Positions 34,101 through 49,100 of a DNA stretch of 64,000 nucleotides are shown here, piece by piece; position 1 is the first letter of the stretch, and every line of letters starts with the position of its first letter. Origin of the DNA: Ascaphus truei (lineage: Eukaryota; Chordata; Amphibia; Anura; Ascaphidae); NCBI GenBank assembly GCA_036426205.1, contig CM071587.1, positions 248,001-312,000 on the forward strand. Reading direction: 5' to 3'. The position numbers and the translations under genes were made by a program. The notes beneath the pieces were generated by a model that did no database searches, was not told the origin of the DNA, and saw nothing but the letters and a program-made list of their open reading frames with translations.

Positions 34101-37100
34101 CCCTTATCCTCTCACCCCCCTTTCATCCTCTCACCCCCCTGATTATCTCACCCCCTATCTCCACCCCGTATCTCACCCTCCTCATCTCTCACCCCCCTCA
34201 TCCTTTCACCCCCTTCATCTCTCACCTCCCTTGATTCACTCCCCTCATCCTCAAATCCCCCCCTCTGATTATCTCACCCCCCTCATCCTCACCCCGCACC
34301 ACCCCCCCCAGTTACATTCCCTCACTTGGCCACGGAGGTCCTCCCTTGCACCATAAGTTGTCTCTTTCATCCAGGTCGCAGAGGTCGGACCACCCACCCC
34401 CGCCCTATTCCTCCGCTCTTTGGCTGCTCTGCTCCCAGCCTCCCGCAAGTGGCGCTTCCGCCACCCCCAATCCTCCACCGCCCCCCCAAAATGTTCATCC
34501 AAGGCGACTTTCACATAGTAGGGGTATGGGTCTTGCACTCTCGAAACCCTTCATCAGCAGATGGGGCCCCCAGAGTAAGAACGCATTAATTTTGTGCCTA
34601 TATGGTTGCCCCCATAACCTCAGTAGGATCGCACCTGCATACAATAATAATAATATACATCTGTAATGAGGGGCAGTATTTTTTAATTGGGGAACTTGGA
34701 AAATATGTTTGTTCTCATGGTTGACTTTCCATGTATGTTGCACGCTCGGAGCTTCTCATGGAGGTGGGGGACATTCATATCAGATTAAAGACTTTTTGTG
34801 ACCCTGAGTAACCGGGGCTACGACATCGGTAAAGAATAAGAAATAAGACGTTGCCAAAACAAAACAAGACTTTACAACAGGGGTGGAGAACTCTTGTCCT
34901 CAAGGGCCTCCAACAGGTCAGTTGTTGAGGATATCCCTGCTTAAGCACAGGTAGCTCAATCAGTTGCCAACACCAGTCCTCAAGGCAAAATCACTGGACC
35001 ACCTGTGCTGAAGCAGAGATATCCTTAAATCCTAACCTGGCGGTGGCCCTTGAGGACTGAAGATGGGTGAAGACGCCCCAAATCCGTTTCCCTTGACGTT
35101 CTCGTATTTTTTTCCCCCAAAATCCGTTTCGCAGTGTAAAATCCGCAAACGGATTTGGTCGGTTTTAATCTGAGCGGATTCATCAAAAATCCGCCATTGG
35201 ACACAACCCGTGGATCATAAGAATCCGTCCATGGGTTTGCAGAGTCCGCGGGGTGTATGGGTAATCATAATTAAAAATTCGCAAAACCGCGAATCGCCCC
35301 TTTTGAGATTGATCCGCTTAAATCCAAAGGAACCGTCCGATCCAAACTGACCCAAACAAATTGGCCCATCTGTATTGAGGCCTGGAGTCGGCCAAACCTG
35401 CCTTACACCCTCCAGCCAGTGTCTGCTGCAAAAACAAGTCCATTCAATATGGAAGAAAATGTATGCTCACTTCTTTCATTTAATTAAAAGACACCCCGGT
35501 GTCGCAGAGATAATCTGCAGCCTGACTCCCACAATCCTCCTGTTACTCAACTGATGTGTTAATTTTCTTAATTGCACAATTTCGCCTTCCATGGACTCAT
35601 CAAAGGCCCAGGTTCAATAACCTCTGCTTAATTAGGGCACCTAACGTGGCATTACCTGAACCAGGATCGGATGTTAATTTCCCTGAGTTAACGCCTTGTT
35701 CAGTAAGACAATTATATGCATAAATAATGGCTGTAATAGCACTAATGTCCCATTATTTTAGCATACTCTGCATTGTCTTTAAATAACATGATGTTTTTGA
35801 AGTCTTGGCCTTACTCCTCCTACCCAGACCCTCATATAGAGTGTGTACCCCTCCCCTCCCCCTCACAGAAGGAGAGCACATTACCCACCCATTAAGGCCC
35901 TGGGTAGGATAAATTCCCCGGCTTCGCTTCGGCCTTCAGCTTGTCCACCCTGAGCATTAATGCCCTGCCTCTCGGGGGGATATTACTTATTACGATTCTT
36001 AACCCCCCCCCCCCCTGAAGGAGAGCGCATTACCCACCCATTAAGTCCCTGGGTAGGATAAAGGGCACAGCTTCGCTTCGGCCTTCAGCTTGTCCACCCT
36101 GGGCATTAATGGCCGGGTAATGCCCCGCCTCTCGATGAATGAGATACTGCAGCATTACTTCTCAGCATTAGCCGAAATGGAGCTTGGTGAATATCACGAT
36201 TGGCATCTTACTGTATATCGACGCAACGTGTTTAACCACAGTCAGTCCTTTAGTGAATACTGCGTTGTGATTAACGGACGTTATATTAGGTTAACGTCCC
36301 ATTATATAGGAGAACGCAGCTTCGTGAATTTCGGCCAGGATGAGTCCTCTTTCGGGCAGGAGATTCCGTCCTATGCCACAGAACAATCCAGTGTCATTAC
36401 GTGTCTAAAATGTATGTGACAACTGGAAATTAATAACATACAGTATGACTATTAATGTACCTACAGTATAGAGTAACACTGGAGGGAGAGGGAGTAGGGG
36501 GTATGATACCTTTTATTGGACCAACAAGTACAGTGTAACCTGATGAAGGACCCTGAGAGGTTGGAAAGCTTGTAACACCCTACTCCCTCTCCCTCGTTTG
36601 GTACTACATGGAGCAGCATGGCTCCCCGCCCTTCTCTTCCTACTGTACAGATTCATTGTTAAACTAAATATAAAGCACTTCAGGGACAGAAGCACAACTT
36701 TAGGTATTAAAGGAGGAGTAATGAAACGATGAGTAGCTTTGCCCAGGCCCTGAAGTTGCAGGGACCCAGAATTAGAAGGTAAGCTGTTTGGGGTTACATT
36801 GTGTCTGTATGAATGCGGATTGAATGATGCATGCTCAGTCATGCTGAAAAGACACTATTATTATTTCAGATAAGCTTTTAATGCCCTCTTAGGATTACAC
36901 ATGAAACCTCCGATTTCATGAGACATACAGTATATTATTTCTCGGTCTTTATGGGAATACTAATTCAATGGTGAATAATGTCTCCCCCAATTACCTGTGG
37001 AACACTGGGTCCTTTTACAGATACTATATAATATATAAATGAGGATAATGATCACTTTGGGAAGACTTGAGGCACCACAGAGGCTGGGAGATCAGTAGTG

Positions 37101-40100
37101 ATGGCATTATTACCTGTATGTATTTTGCAAAAACAGTATACAACTGATTGTTTGTACAGTATAGACACAATGCCCACATAAGGCAATGGCGTGACTACAT
37201 CATGTATGTTCTCTTTACACGTGGTTCTGGCTTTTTGGTGCTCACATCTTCTTTATTCGACAGACCCCCAGGTCACCAGCTATGACTGGCACCTAGCGTA
37301 TAATAAAACCGCCCAACACACGGATGCCTTTGACAGCAGCAATCTGATCCTCAGGAGAGGACAACCTTTCATTATCTCCCTGACCTTAAACAGGGCCCTG
37401 CAGGCAGGGGAGAACGTGATATTCAACTGTGAAACAGGTAACACTGTGACCTCAAACACAGCTAAATACAGCGCAGTGACTTCACACACAGCCAAATACA
37501 GCGCAGTGACCTCACACACAGCCAAACACAACACACTGACCTCACACATAGCCAAATACAGTGCAGTGACCTCACAAACAGCCAAATACAGTGCAGTGAC
37601 CTCACCACAGCCAATCACAACACTGTGACCTCACACACAGCCAATCACAACACTGTCACCTCGCAGACATCCAGCCAAATACAGTGCACTGACCTCACAC
37701 ACCCAGCAAAGCACAACATGGTGACCTCACACACAACCAAATATAGTACACTGACCTCACACACATAGCCAAACACAACACTGTGACCTCACACACAGCC
37801 AAAAATCACACACTGACCTCACACACAGCCATGCACCGCACTATGACCTCACACACAGTCAAGTGCAACACTGTGATGTCACACATCCATATACAGCACA
37901 CTGACCTCACACACAGCCAAGCATAACAATGTGACCTCACACACACAGCCAAACACAACATGGTGACCTCACACACACTGCCAAATACAGCGCACTGACC
38001 ACACACCCAGCCAAGCATAACACGGTGACCTTACACACAGTTAAGAACAACACACTGACATTACACTAGACACAGAAGACTGACCTCACACACTCGGCCA
38101 AACACAACACACTGACATTACACGCAGCTGTACAGTGACCTCACACACACAGACAACCACCACACACTGACATCACACACAGCCAAATAAAGGGCACGGA
38201 CCTCACACACACAGCTAAACAGAACGCAATGACCTCACACACAGCACGCTGACCTCACACATGCAGTCAAACACAATGCACTAACCTCACTCACAGCCAA
38301 ATACAACACAATGACCTCTCACACAGCACATTAACCTCACACACAGCGACATAGAACACATTGACTTCACACATACTTACATACTTGACACTGAACTCAC
38401 ACACAGTAGACTCACATCAACATGGTTTGCTTTGTATTCTACATTAAAAGGTCCATCCCCAACTGAGGCATCGAAAACAAAGACAATATTCCCCCTGTTT
38501 GGGGCTCAGGGTAAGGACACGTGGAGTGCTGCCCTCTTATCCAGCTCCTCCAACACCCTGACTCTGACCATGAGCAGTCCTCCCACTGCTGTCATTGGAC
38601 AATACACCCTGGGTGTGGCAGTATCTACCAGTGGCTCGGACAAGGCATATCTTCAACAGCTCGGAGGACTATATCTGCTCTTCAACCCTTGGGACCCAGG
38701 TACAGAAACAGCCCGCTGAGAATCCCGCAAGACTTTTGTCCCCTGTCAGTGCCTACTGTATGTGTCGTGGGCACTTGCACGATTTCTTTCACCTCTCTCC
38801 TGCTCTCATATTCCAGAGGATGATGTCTTCCTGGCTGATGAGGATCAGAGGAAGGAATACATTCTGAATGAATATGGAGTCCAGTTTGTGGGAAGTGAAT
38901 ATGAGATCCTGGGCAGAAGCTGGGAATATAACCAGGTACCCCGGAGAGTGTGGGGTTGGGTGGGGTTTACACACACAGATATTATCATGCACGTTATTTG
39001 TCTGTTTGACAGAACAACAATTATCAAAGACAGGCAATACCAAGAAAAATAATTTTTAGCGTAAAATTACCAATTTTACCATAAATTGGATTATGTCATG
39101 GAAACAATTGTAAAGCCATCGATGATGCTGAAAAGTGGTACTTTACTCTGTAATTGTCTTTCCTCAGTTTGAAAAAAATGTGCTGGAAATCTGCTTATGT
39201 TTGCTGGACCGAAACATAAACTATCTAAAGGACCCTGCTCTGGACGTCTCCAAAAGGAATGACCCGCTCTACGTGTGCCGAGTGCTCAATGCTATGGTGA
39301 GAGACTGTCACGGTAGCTTATGACAAGATATAATGAACATCAAATATCTGGGTTGAACTGAACGAGGCTTAGATATAATAAAATATAATTTATTCCTTAA
39401 AAAGGTGAACATAGCAATATAGTACAATTAACAGGCAAGAAGGTAACACTTACTTAGGGTTGGGGGATGGAGAAGTATCAGCTAGCAATTCTCCAGCAAT
39501 CCGGTGACATTCAAGATGGTATCAGAAGAACAGCTAAAAACTGTAGGGTTGACACAGTTTATATACCTGTGTAACCCTATTCTTAACATTGAATACAGAC
39601 TATTGATGAACAATTATCTGTATCCAATCCCTAATGTGGAGACACAGATTAACCCAATGCCCCCCAGCTAATTAGCCCATGTGTACTGGGACTCTATGGG
39701 TAGCCCCATAATTAAATCAGGGGCAACGACCAGTCTACCAAATGAAGTATCTGCATTGTTTGTAGGTGTAGACATAACACTTACAAACCACTCCAGTTTG
39801 ATGATTCTCCACCCTCAGGCAGAGTCTGTTGATTAGTACTTGGTCTGTTGATTAGTACTTAGTGTAAACAATCAGGCAGTTAACTTTTGATCACAGTGCT
39901 TAGGCTCAATCAGCCGGCTGCCCTTCATGACCAATTAGCATAGCAGATGGGGTCTGCATTTTCAGAGCAGATCCAAAATACCATACATATACACTTTAAT
40001 ATCTACACATATTAATAAGTTCCATTCTGGTGGGCTCAGTGGGTCGAAATTTGCCAGTTCTTAATGCCTACAGTGACTCCACACATTGGCCAAATATCAA

Positions 40101-43100
40101 CTCTCTGCGACCTCCAGAACTGGAGATACAGAAATGCACTTTTAAACATTAAAATACAGGATTATAATGAAACATGGGAACAGGGGAACATACATTTTCC
40201 TGACATGACAAGGTGTAAGCCACATTCCTGGACCGCAGTCCATTTAACCCCTTGCCTCCCTGGTGAGGTCAGGGGGTGGCCATATGGGGTGCAACCCCTT
40301 TAATACCGGGCCAACCCCCTCTCCCTCTACAGAGATGCCCAATCACATATGGTGGACAATCGTTATAATCAAAATGATAGCGTTTCACAGGGCCTGTTAA
40401 GAGGAACTGAGCAAACCTTTAGTTTGTGGTGAAATAATAAGTGCAAATAGCGCTCGTGCAAACAAAATACAGTGATATACAATATGGAACCTGTGATACA
40501 GAGTATGGTGAAGGTAGTCCTTGAGCTGCCTGAAAGGTTGATCTGGTATCTCCCAACCAGATATGGAGTCTGAGTGAAGAAACCTCCTATGGCGCTGAGG
40601 AAAGAATGGAAGTGGATTCTTGTGCAAAAGTTCTTTTCTTATGCTGTGAACCTCAGAAAAGGAAGACAAAGAAAGGCAAAAGACACTGCAATAGTGTATT
40701 ACCCAGGGACATAATATGGTGTATATATTGAGAGCATATATTTAATAAAACAATTAATAAAACAATTAATATAAAACAATTAATATAAAACAGTTGATCA
40801 ATCAGATGTATAAGTATAAAACTACCAAGCGCTTGTGCTTGAGGAAGATATGCTGCTCCGCCGTGGTAAAATTGAAATCCTACTCACCGGACATGAGTAG
40901 GACATGCGCAAGGGTTTAGGGTCTTTATCTTCAGAAGACACCGCTCGCCGTGGGGTGCAACCGTCTGTTGATGCGGGAGGACCGCCTGCAATACTCGTGG
41001 ACTCCTTGCCGACAGAGTTCGTTCGATCGTCTCCTCCGCTGACGTCACCGCCTGGATAACACTGCTACGGTGTCCCTGAGTGGCCAAAAACCTTTCCAAC
41101 GCGTTTCGAAGTTTAGAGCGGAGCATAGGGGGGTTCGTTTTAGTGTGTGATAGCAGGCTTTAGCCCACCTCCACAGCAGTGCAAGATCATTGCAACCCTT
41201 TCCTGGTTGCGATCATTTGTTGCCAATGTTCCCGAGCAGTTTGACTGCAAACTGTAACAATAATAATGTTATCTTAGTGATATATACGAATACATTGTAG
41301 CTGCTGAGTTACACTGACTGAAGCATGATTGAAACGGAAAAGGCAGCCATTAAGTACCCTGGAAGCAGGGTCTTTGTGATCGATCACAGGAGAACTAATC
41401 GATCTGACAGCTTAGGTAATTAGTTTTCAATAAGTTAATAAATGATGCATATATTAAAAACAAAAAAAAAGATCATTTTTTGAAGTGCCGCTTGGGATCC
41501 TTCTTAGCAGCAATACATGAAAATCCTAGGTGTGTTTTATAAATGAATCAGTTGGTGCTTTACTAGATAAACTTACTCATTTAGTTTTATTCCCTCCCCC
41601 CTCCCTTTACCGCCTTTTTTTTAATGAGTTTTAATGTATTAAGCTTACATTTAAAATCCTATATGATTTTCTGCATACATCAGTAGTGTAGTATTAAATA
41701 ATACATACTGCATTGTTGTCAAATAACCCACTCATCACGCCCTTTTTAATGAGTTTGACTGTACTAAGCTTTCCTCAGGTTAATAGAGCAACCATGTACA
41801 AAGGCCCAGCACTTCGTCCTGAAATAGGCGGCCATATTGTGAACCCGGGCGATTTTGCCTATCGATCACGGGAGAAAGGAGTGAGGATTCGGCAGCTTAG
41901 GAATGATATCTTCTTAAAGCCGAGAAGCTGCTGCATCTATGAAAAGCAAAAAAAAAAATAAACTGTATTACCACTTTAAGCAACTGGTATAAGATTAGCA
42001 GTGTCCACTGTCGCGCCACTTCTCGGGGGTCACTAGGCTGCCAGTCCTGCATATACTGTCAGGTCACCTGACGGCTTTGTAGTATATGCACCAGAATATG
42101 ACATGTTTGAAATGTACAACCTCACTCTGCTTGTGAAGAGGAACAGGACAGGTCCCCACGTCCCGGCGTGATATAATGTCATCCCTCGTGCATACCATGG
42201 ACGGGTCAGGGAACAATGGATCTGCCGTGCATTTCCTGTGACCGCCACGCCTGCGTATCGTACCTTCTCTGCCTGCAACAGCACAATAACGGCTGGCTAT
42301 TCTATATGCGAATAAGGCCCTAAATGGCGGCACAGCCAATTATGTGTATATTTGTGCTCTTATTGTCTCGGGTAGCTGTGGCCTTTACACTTGGTAAAGG
42401 GGTGGTATATAATCCTTTGTTCTGCTGGTGGAAGCCAGTTGGAGTTTAGGTTGATTATGGATCCCGTTGTTTTATTCAATGTAAATACAATCAGTGGTGT
42501 TCCTAGGTTTTCTTACTTGGGGTGGGAGTCCAAAGCTTTGGGGGGAGGGGAACCTGAGACTGCTGCACATCCATCGGCATGTAAACCCGAGTTGGCAGCA
42601 CAAGTCCTCAAGGGTCACCAACAGAGCCCTGATCCACAAAGCTCCGTCAAGTGACGTATCGTGGTGGTGACCTAACATCACGTTAGCACAAAGGGCGAGA
42701 AGCCACGTTTTTCTCCGTACGCGCAGAGCGTAAACTAAAGTGGCTGTTAGTGATAATGACATGCAAATTCCAAGCAAATGAAGGCTTTTCTCAACATCAC
42801 GTACCGACAAATCTGTTAACGCAGGGACTTATATATTTATAAATGTGTTACCAGGAAGTATTTTCTAATTTGGTGGGACGTGCCCCCAGTCAACACAGCC
42901 TCTCTCTCTCACACACTCCGCTCTCTATCCACCCCCCCATTCTCTCCCCTCACCCACATCACCTCCTCTCTCCACCCCCCTCATCCTACCTGCCCCTCAT
43001 CCTGTAGCCCCCCTTCATTCTCTCCCCCCCTTCATCCTCTCACCCCCCCTTGATTCGTTCACCCCCCTTCATCCTCTCACACCCCTTCATCCTCTCACAC

Positions 43101-46100
43101 CCCTTCATCCTCTCACCCCCCTTCATCCTCTCACCCCCCATCATCTCAACCCCCCTTCATCCTCTCACCCCCCTTCATCCTCTCACCCCCCTTGATTTCT
43201 GCCACCCCCCAACCTCCACCCCCCCCTCCACCTCTCACCCCCCTTCTCTCTCACCCCCCTTCATCCTCTCACCCACCCCTCTCACCCTTTCATCCTCTCA
43301 CCCCCATTGATTATCTCACCCCCTCATCCTCTCACCCCCCTTGATTATCTCACCCTCCTCATCCTCTCAACCTCGCTCATCCCCACCCCTCATCCTTTCA
43401 CCCCCTTCATCCTCTCACCCTCCCTTGATTCACTCACCCCCCCTCATCCTCAAATCCCCCCCCTTGATTATCTCACCCCCCTCATCCTCTCACCCCCCCG
43501 CACCACCCCCCCCGAGTTACATTCCCTCACTTGGCACGGAGGTCCTCCCTTGCACCATAAGTTGTCTCTTTCATCCAGTCGCAGAGGTCGGACCACCCAC
43601 CCCCGCCCTATTCCTCCGCCTTTGGCTGCTCTGCTCCCAGCCTCCGCAAGTGGGCTCTCCGCCACCACCCAATCCTCCACCGCCCCCCAAAATGTTCATC
43701 CAAGCGACTTCACATAGTAGGGTATGGGTCTTGCACTCTCGAAACCCTTCATCAGCAGATGGGCCCCCCAGAGTAAGAACGCATTAATTTTGTGCCTATA
43801 TGGTTGCCCCCATAACCTCAGTAGGATCGCACCTGCATACAATAATAATATATACATCTGTAATGAGGGCAGTTTTTTTAATTGGGACTTGGAAAATATG
43901 TTTTGTTCTCATGGTTGACTTTCCATGTATGTTGCACACGCTCGAGAGCTTCATGGAGGTGGGGACATTCATATCATTAAAGACTTTTTGTGACCCTGAG
44001 TAACCGGGGCTACGACATCGGTAAAGAATAAGAAATAAGACGTTGCCAAAACAAAACAAGACTTTACCACAGGGTGGAGAACTCTTGTCCTCAAGGGCCT
44101 CCAACAGGTCAGTTTGTTGAGGATCCCTGCTAGCACAGTAGCTCAATCAGTTGCCAACACCAGTCCTCAAGGCAAAATCACTGACCACCTGTGCTGAAGC
44201 AGGATATCCTTAAATCCTAACCTGGCGGTGGCCCTTGAGGACTGAAGATGGGTGAAGACGCCCCAAATCCGTTTCCCTTGACGTTCTCGTATTTTTTCTC
44301 CCCCAAAATCCGTTTCGCAGTGTAAAATCCGCAAACGATTTGGTCGGTTTTAATCTGAGCGGATTCATCAAAAATCCGCCATTGGACACAACCCGTGGAT
44401 CATAAGAATCCGTCCATGGGTTTGCAGAGTCCGCGGGGTGTATGGGTAATCATAATTAAAAATTCGCAAAACCGCGAATCGCCCCTTTGAGATTGATCCG
44501 CTTAATCCAAAGGAACCGTCCGATCCAAACTGACCCAAAAATTGGCCCATCTGTATTAGGCCTGGAGTCGGCCAAACCTGCCTTACACCCTCCAGCCAGT
44601 GTCTGCTGCAAAAACAAGTCCATTCAATATGGAAGAAAATGTATGCTCACTTCTTTCATTTAATTAAAGACACCCCGTGTCGCAGAGATAATCTGCACCT
44701 GACTCCCACAATCCTCCTGTTACTCAACTGATGTGTTAATTTTCTTAATTGCACAATTTCGCCTTCCATGGACTCATCAAAGGCCAGGTTCAATAACCTC
44801 TGCTTAATTAGGGCACCTAACGTGCATTACCTGAACCAGGATCGGATGTTAATTTCCCTGAGTTAACCGCCTTGTTCAGTAACAATTATATGCATAAATA
44901 ATGGCTGTAATAGCACTAATGTCCCATTATTTTAGCATACTCTGCATTGTCTTTAAATAACATGATGTTTTTGAAGTCTTGGCCTTACTCCTCCTACCAG
45001 ACCCTCATATAGAGTGTGTACCCCTCCCCTCCCCCTCACAAGGGAGAGCAACATTACCCACCCTTAAGGCCCTGGGTAGGATAAATTCCCCGGCTTCGCT
45101 TCGGCCTTCAGCTTGTCCACCCTGAGCATTAATGCCCTGCCTCTCGGGGGATTTACTTATTACGATTCTTAACCCCCCCCCCCCCCTGAAGGAGAGCGCA
45201 TTACCCACCCTTTAAGTCCCTGGGTAGGATAAAGGGCACAGCTTCGCTTCGGCCTTCAGCTTGTCCACCTGGGCATTAATGGCCGTGTAATGCCCCGCCT
45301 CTCGATGATGAGATAACTGCGCAGCATTACTTACTTCTCAGCATTAGCCGAAATGGAGCTTGGTGAATATCACGATTGCATCTTACTGTATATCGACGCA
45401 ACGTGTTTAACCACAGTCAGTCCTTTAGTGAATACTGCGTTGTGATTAACGGCGTTATATTAGGTTAACGTCCCATTATAGTAGAGAACGCACTCTGTGA
45501 ATTTCGGCCAGATGAGTCCTCTTCGGGCAGGAGATTCCGTCCTATGCCACAGAACAATCCATGTTCATTACGTGTCTAAAATGTATGTGACAACTGGAAA
45601 TAATAACATACAGTAGTACTATTAATGTACCTACAGTATAGAGTAACACTGGGAGGAGAGGGAGTAGGGGGTATGATACCTTTTATTGGACCAACAAGTA
45701 CAGTGTAACCTGATGAAGGACCTGAGAGGTTGGAAAGCTTGTAACACCTACTCCCTCTCCTCGTTTGGTACTACATGGAGCAGCATGGCTCCCCGCCCTT
45801 CTCTTCCTACTGTACAGTTCATTGTTAAACTAAATATAAGCACTTCAGGCAGAAGCACAACTTTAGGTATTAAGGAGGAGTAATGAAACGATGAGTAGCT
45901 TGGCCCAGGCCCTGAAGTTGGCAGGACCCCAGAATTAGAAGGTAAGCTGTTTGGGGTTACATTTTGTCTGTATGAATGCGAATTGAATGATGCATGCTCC
46001 AGTCATGCTGAAAAGCACCTATTATTTTTCAGATAAGCTTTAAGGCCCTCTTAGGATTACACATGAAACCTCCGATTTCATGAGACATAACAGTATATTA

Positions 46101-49100
46101 TTTCTCTCGGTCTTTTTGGGAATACTAATTCAATGGTGAATATGTCTCCCCCAATTACCTGTGGAACACTGGGTCCTTTACGATACTATTAATATATAAA
46201 TGAGGATAATGATCACTTTGGGAAGACTTGAGGCAACCACAGAGGCTGGGAGATCAGTAGTGATGGCATTTTACCTGTATGTATTTTGCAAAAACAGTAT
46301 CCAACTGATGTTTGTACAGTATAGACACAAGGCCCACATAAGGCAATGGCGTGACTACACATGTATGTTCTCTTTACACGTGGTTCTGGCTTTTTGGTGC
46401 TCACATCTTCTTTTATTCGACACCCCAGGTCACCAGCTATGACTGGCACCTAGCGTATAATAAAACCGCCCAACACACGGATGCCTTTGACAGCAGCAAT
46501 CTGATCCTCAGGAGAGGACAACCTTTCATTATCTCCCTGACCTAAACAGGGCCCTGCAGGCAGGGGAGAACGTATATTCAACGTGAAACAGTACCACTGT
46601 GACCTCAAACACAGCTAAATACAGCGCGTGACTCACACACAGCCAAAATCGCGCAGTGACCTCACACACAGCCAAACACAACACACTGACCTCACACATA
46701 GCCAAATACAGTGCAGTGACCTCACAACAGCCAAATACAGTGCAGTGACCTCACCACAGCCAATCCAACACTGTGACCTCACACACAGCCAATCACAACA
46801 CTGTCACCCCCTCGCAGACATCCAGCCAAATACAGTGCACTGACCTCACACACCCAGCAAAGCACAACATGGTGACCTCACACACACCAAATATAGTACA
46901 CTGACCTCACACACAATGCCAACACCAACACTGTGACCTCACACACAGCCAAAAATCACACACTGACCTCACACACAGCCATGCACCGCACAATATACCT
47001 CACACACATCAAGTGCAACACTGTGATTTCACACACCATATACAGCACACTGACCTCACACACAGCCAAGCATAACAATGTGACCTCCACACACACAGCC
47101 AAACACAAAATGGTGACCTCACACACACTGCCAAATACAGAGCGCACTGACCACACACCCCAGCCAAGCATAACCGTTGACCTTACACACAGTTAAGAAC
47201 AACACACTGACATTACACTAGACACAGAAGACTGACCTCACACACTCGGCCAAACACAACACACTGCATTACACGCAGCTGTACATGACCTCACACACAC
47301 AGACAACCACCACACACTGACATCACACACAGCCAAATAAAGGGCACGGACCTCACACACACAGCTAACAGAACGCAATGACTCACACACAGCACGCTGA
47401 CCTCACACATGCAGTCAAACACAATGCACTAACCTCACTCACAGCCAAATACAACACATACCTCTCACACACAGCAATTAACCTCACACACACGCGACAT
47501 AGAACACATTGACTTCACACATACTTACATACTTGACACTGAACTCACACACAGTAGACTCACATCAACATGGTTTGCTTTGTATTCTACATTAAAAGGT
47601 CCATCCCCAACGTGAGCATCGAAAACAAAGACATATTCCCCCTGTTTGGGGCTCAGGGTAAGGACACGTAGTGCTGCCCTCTATCCACTCTCCCACACCC
47701 TGACTCTGACCATGAGCAGTCCTCCCACTGCTGTCATTGGACAATACACCCGGGTGTGGCAGTATCTACCAGTGGCTCGGACAAGGCATATCTTCAACAG
47801 CTCGAGGACTATATCTCTCTCTCAACCCTTGGGACCCAGGTACAGAAACAGCCCGCTGAGAATCCCGCAAGACTTTTGTCCCCTGTCAGTGCCTACTGTA
47901 TGTGTCGTGGGCACTTGCACGATTTCTTTCACCTCTCTCCTGCTCTCATATCCAGAGGATGATGTCTTCCTGGCTATGATGATCGAGGAAGGAATACATT
48001 CTGAATGAATATGGAGTCCAGTTTGTGGGAAGTGAATATGAGATCCTGGCAGGAAGCTGGAAATATAACCAGGTACCCCGGAGAGTGTGGGGTTGGGTGG
48101 GGTTTCACACACAGATATATCATGCACGTTATTTGTCTGTTTGACAAACAACAATTATCAAAGACAGGCAATACCAAAAAATAATTTTTAGCGTAAAATT
48201 ACCAATTTTACCATAAATGGGATTATGTCATGGAAACAATTGTAAAGCCATCGATGATGCTGAAAAGTGGTACTTTACTCTGTAATTGTCTTTCCTCGTT
48301 TAAAAAAATGTGCTGGAATCTGCTTATGTTTGCTGGACCGAAACATAAACTATCTAAAGGACCCTCTCTGGACGTCTCCAAAAGGAATGACCCGCTCTAC
48401 GTGTGCCGAGTGCTCAATGCTATGGTAGAGACTGTCACGGTAGCTTATGACAATAATAATGAACATCAAATATCTGGGTTAACTGAACGAGGCTTAGATA
48501 TAATAAAATATAATTTATTCCTTAAAAAGGTGACATAGCAATATAGTACAATTAACAGGCAAGAAGGTAACACTTACTTAGGGTTGGGGGATGGAGAAGT
48601 ATCAGCTAGCAATTCTCCAGCAATCCGGTGACATTCAAGATGGTATCAGAAGAACAGCTAAACTGTAGGGTTGACACAGTTTATATACCTGTGTAACCCT
48701 ATTCTTAACATTGAATACAGACTATTGATGAACAATTATCTGTATCCAATCCCTAATGTGGAGACACAGATTACCCAATGCCCCCCAGCTAATTAGCCCA
48801 TGGTGTACTGGGACTCTATGGGTACCCCATAATTAAATCAGGGGCAACGACCATTCTACCAAAGAAGTTCTGCATTGTTTTGTAGTGTAGACATAACACT
48901 TACAAACCACTCCAGTTTGATGATTCTCCACCCTCAGGCAGAGTCTGTTGATTAGTACTTGGTCTGTTGATTAGTACTTAGTGTAAACAATCAGGCAGTT
49001 AACTTTTGATCACAGTGCTTAGGCTCAATCAGCGCGGCTGCCCTTCATGACCAATTAGCATAGCAGATGGGGTCTGCATTTTCAGAGCAGATCCAAAATC

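Larger units (their letters stand above)
31183..37263 (+). other. Intron 1 of the transglutaminase gene
   Basis: 6.1 kb from gtaagtga to acag. It holds a SINE, a C-rich minisatellite, a hAT-like element, a 149-bp tandem duplication and a Penelope-type hammerhead-like motif. Most of it (from 31982) is duplicated at 41151-46421. The 109-codon open frame at 36090-36419 has no family likeness and is not supported as a gene. Confidence 0.75.
31982..40826 (+). repeat. 8.8-kb direct duplication, copy A (intact)
   Basis: Covers most of intron 1, exons 2-5 and most of intron 5's left part. Copy B at 41151-49922 follows the same order. In copy A all exon frames and splice sites are intact, so this is the true locus. 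Confidence 0.9.

Noticed and set aside
36090..36419. A 109-codon open frame in intron 1
   Set aside because: No family likeness; it begins inside a tandem repeat, and the duplicate copy B breaks it.
37441..38419. CRISPR-like regular repeats
   Set aside because: Units are contiguous variants of one 30-bp sequence with no distinct spacers, in a vertebrate intron; it is a minisatellite. The same applies to the arrays at 9842, 16945 and 33733.
41070..41110. A hammerhead-like motif at aacgcgtttcg
   Set aside because: Only the GAAACGCGTTGG half is present on the minus strand; I could not place a CTGANGA half with a matching stem.
46422..48424. A second, tandem transglutaminase gene or partial gene duplication
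   Set aside because: Only exons 2-5 are repeated, with intron and minisatellite sequence and the same rate of small indels throughout. The pattern fits unpolished assembly rather than an evolving pseudogene, which would show substitutions as well.
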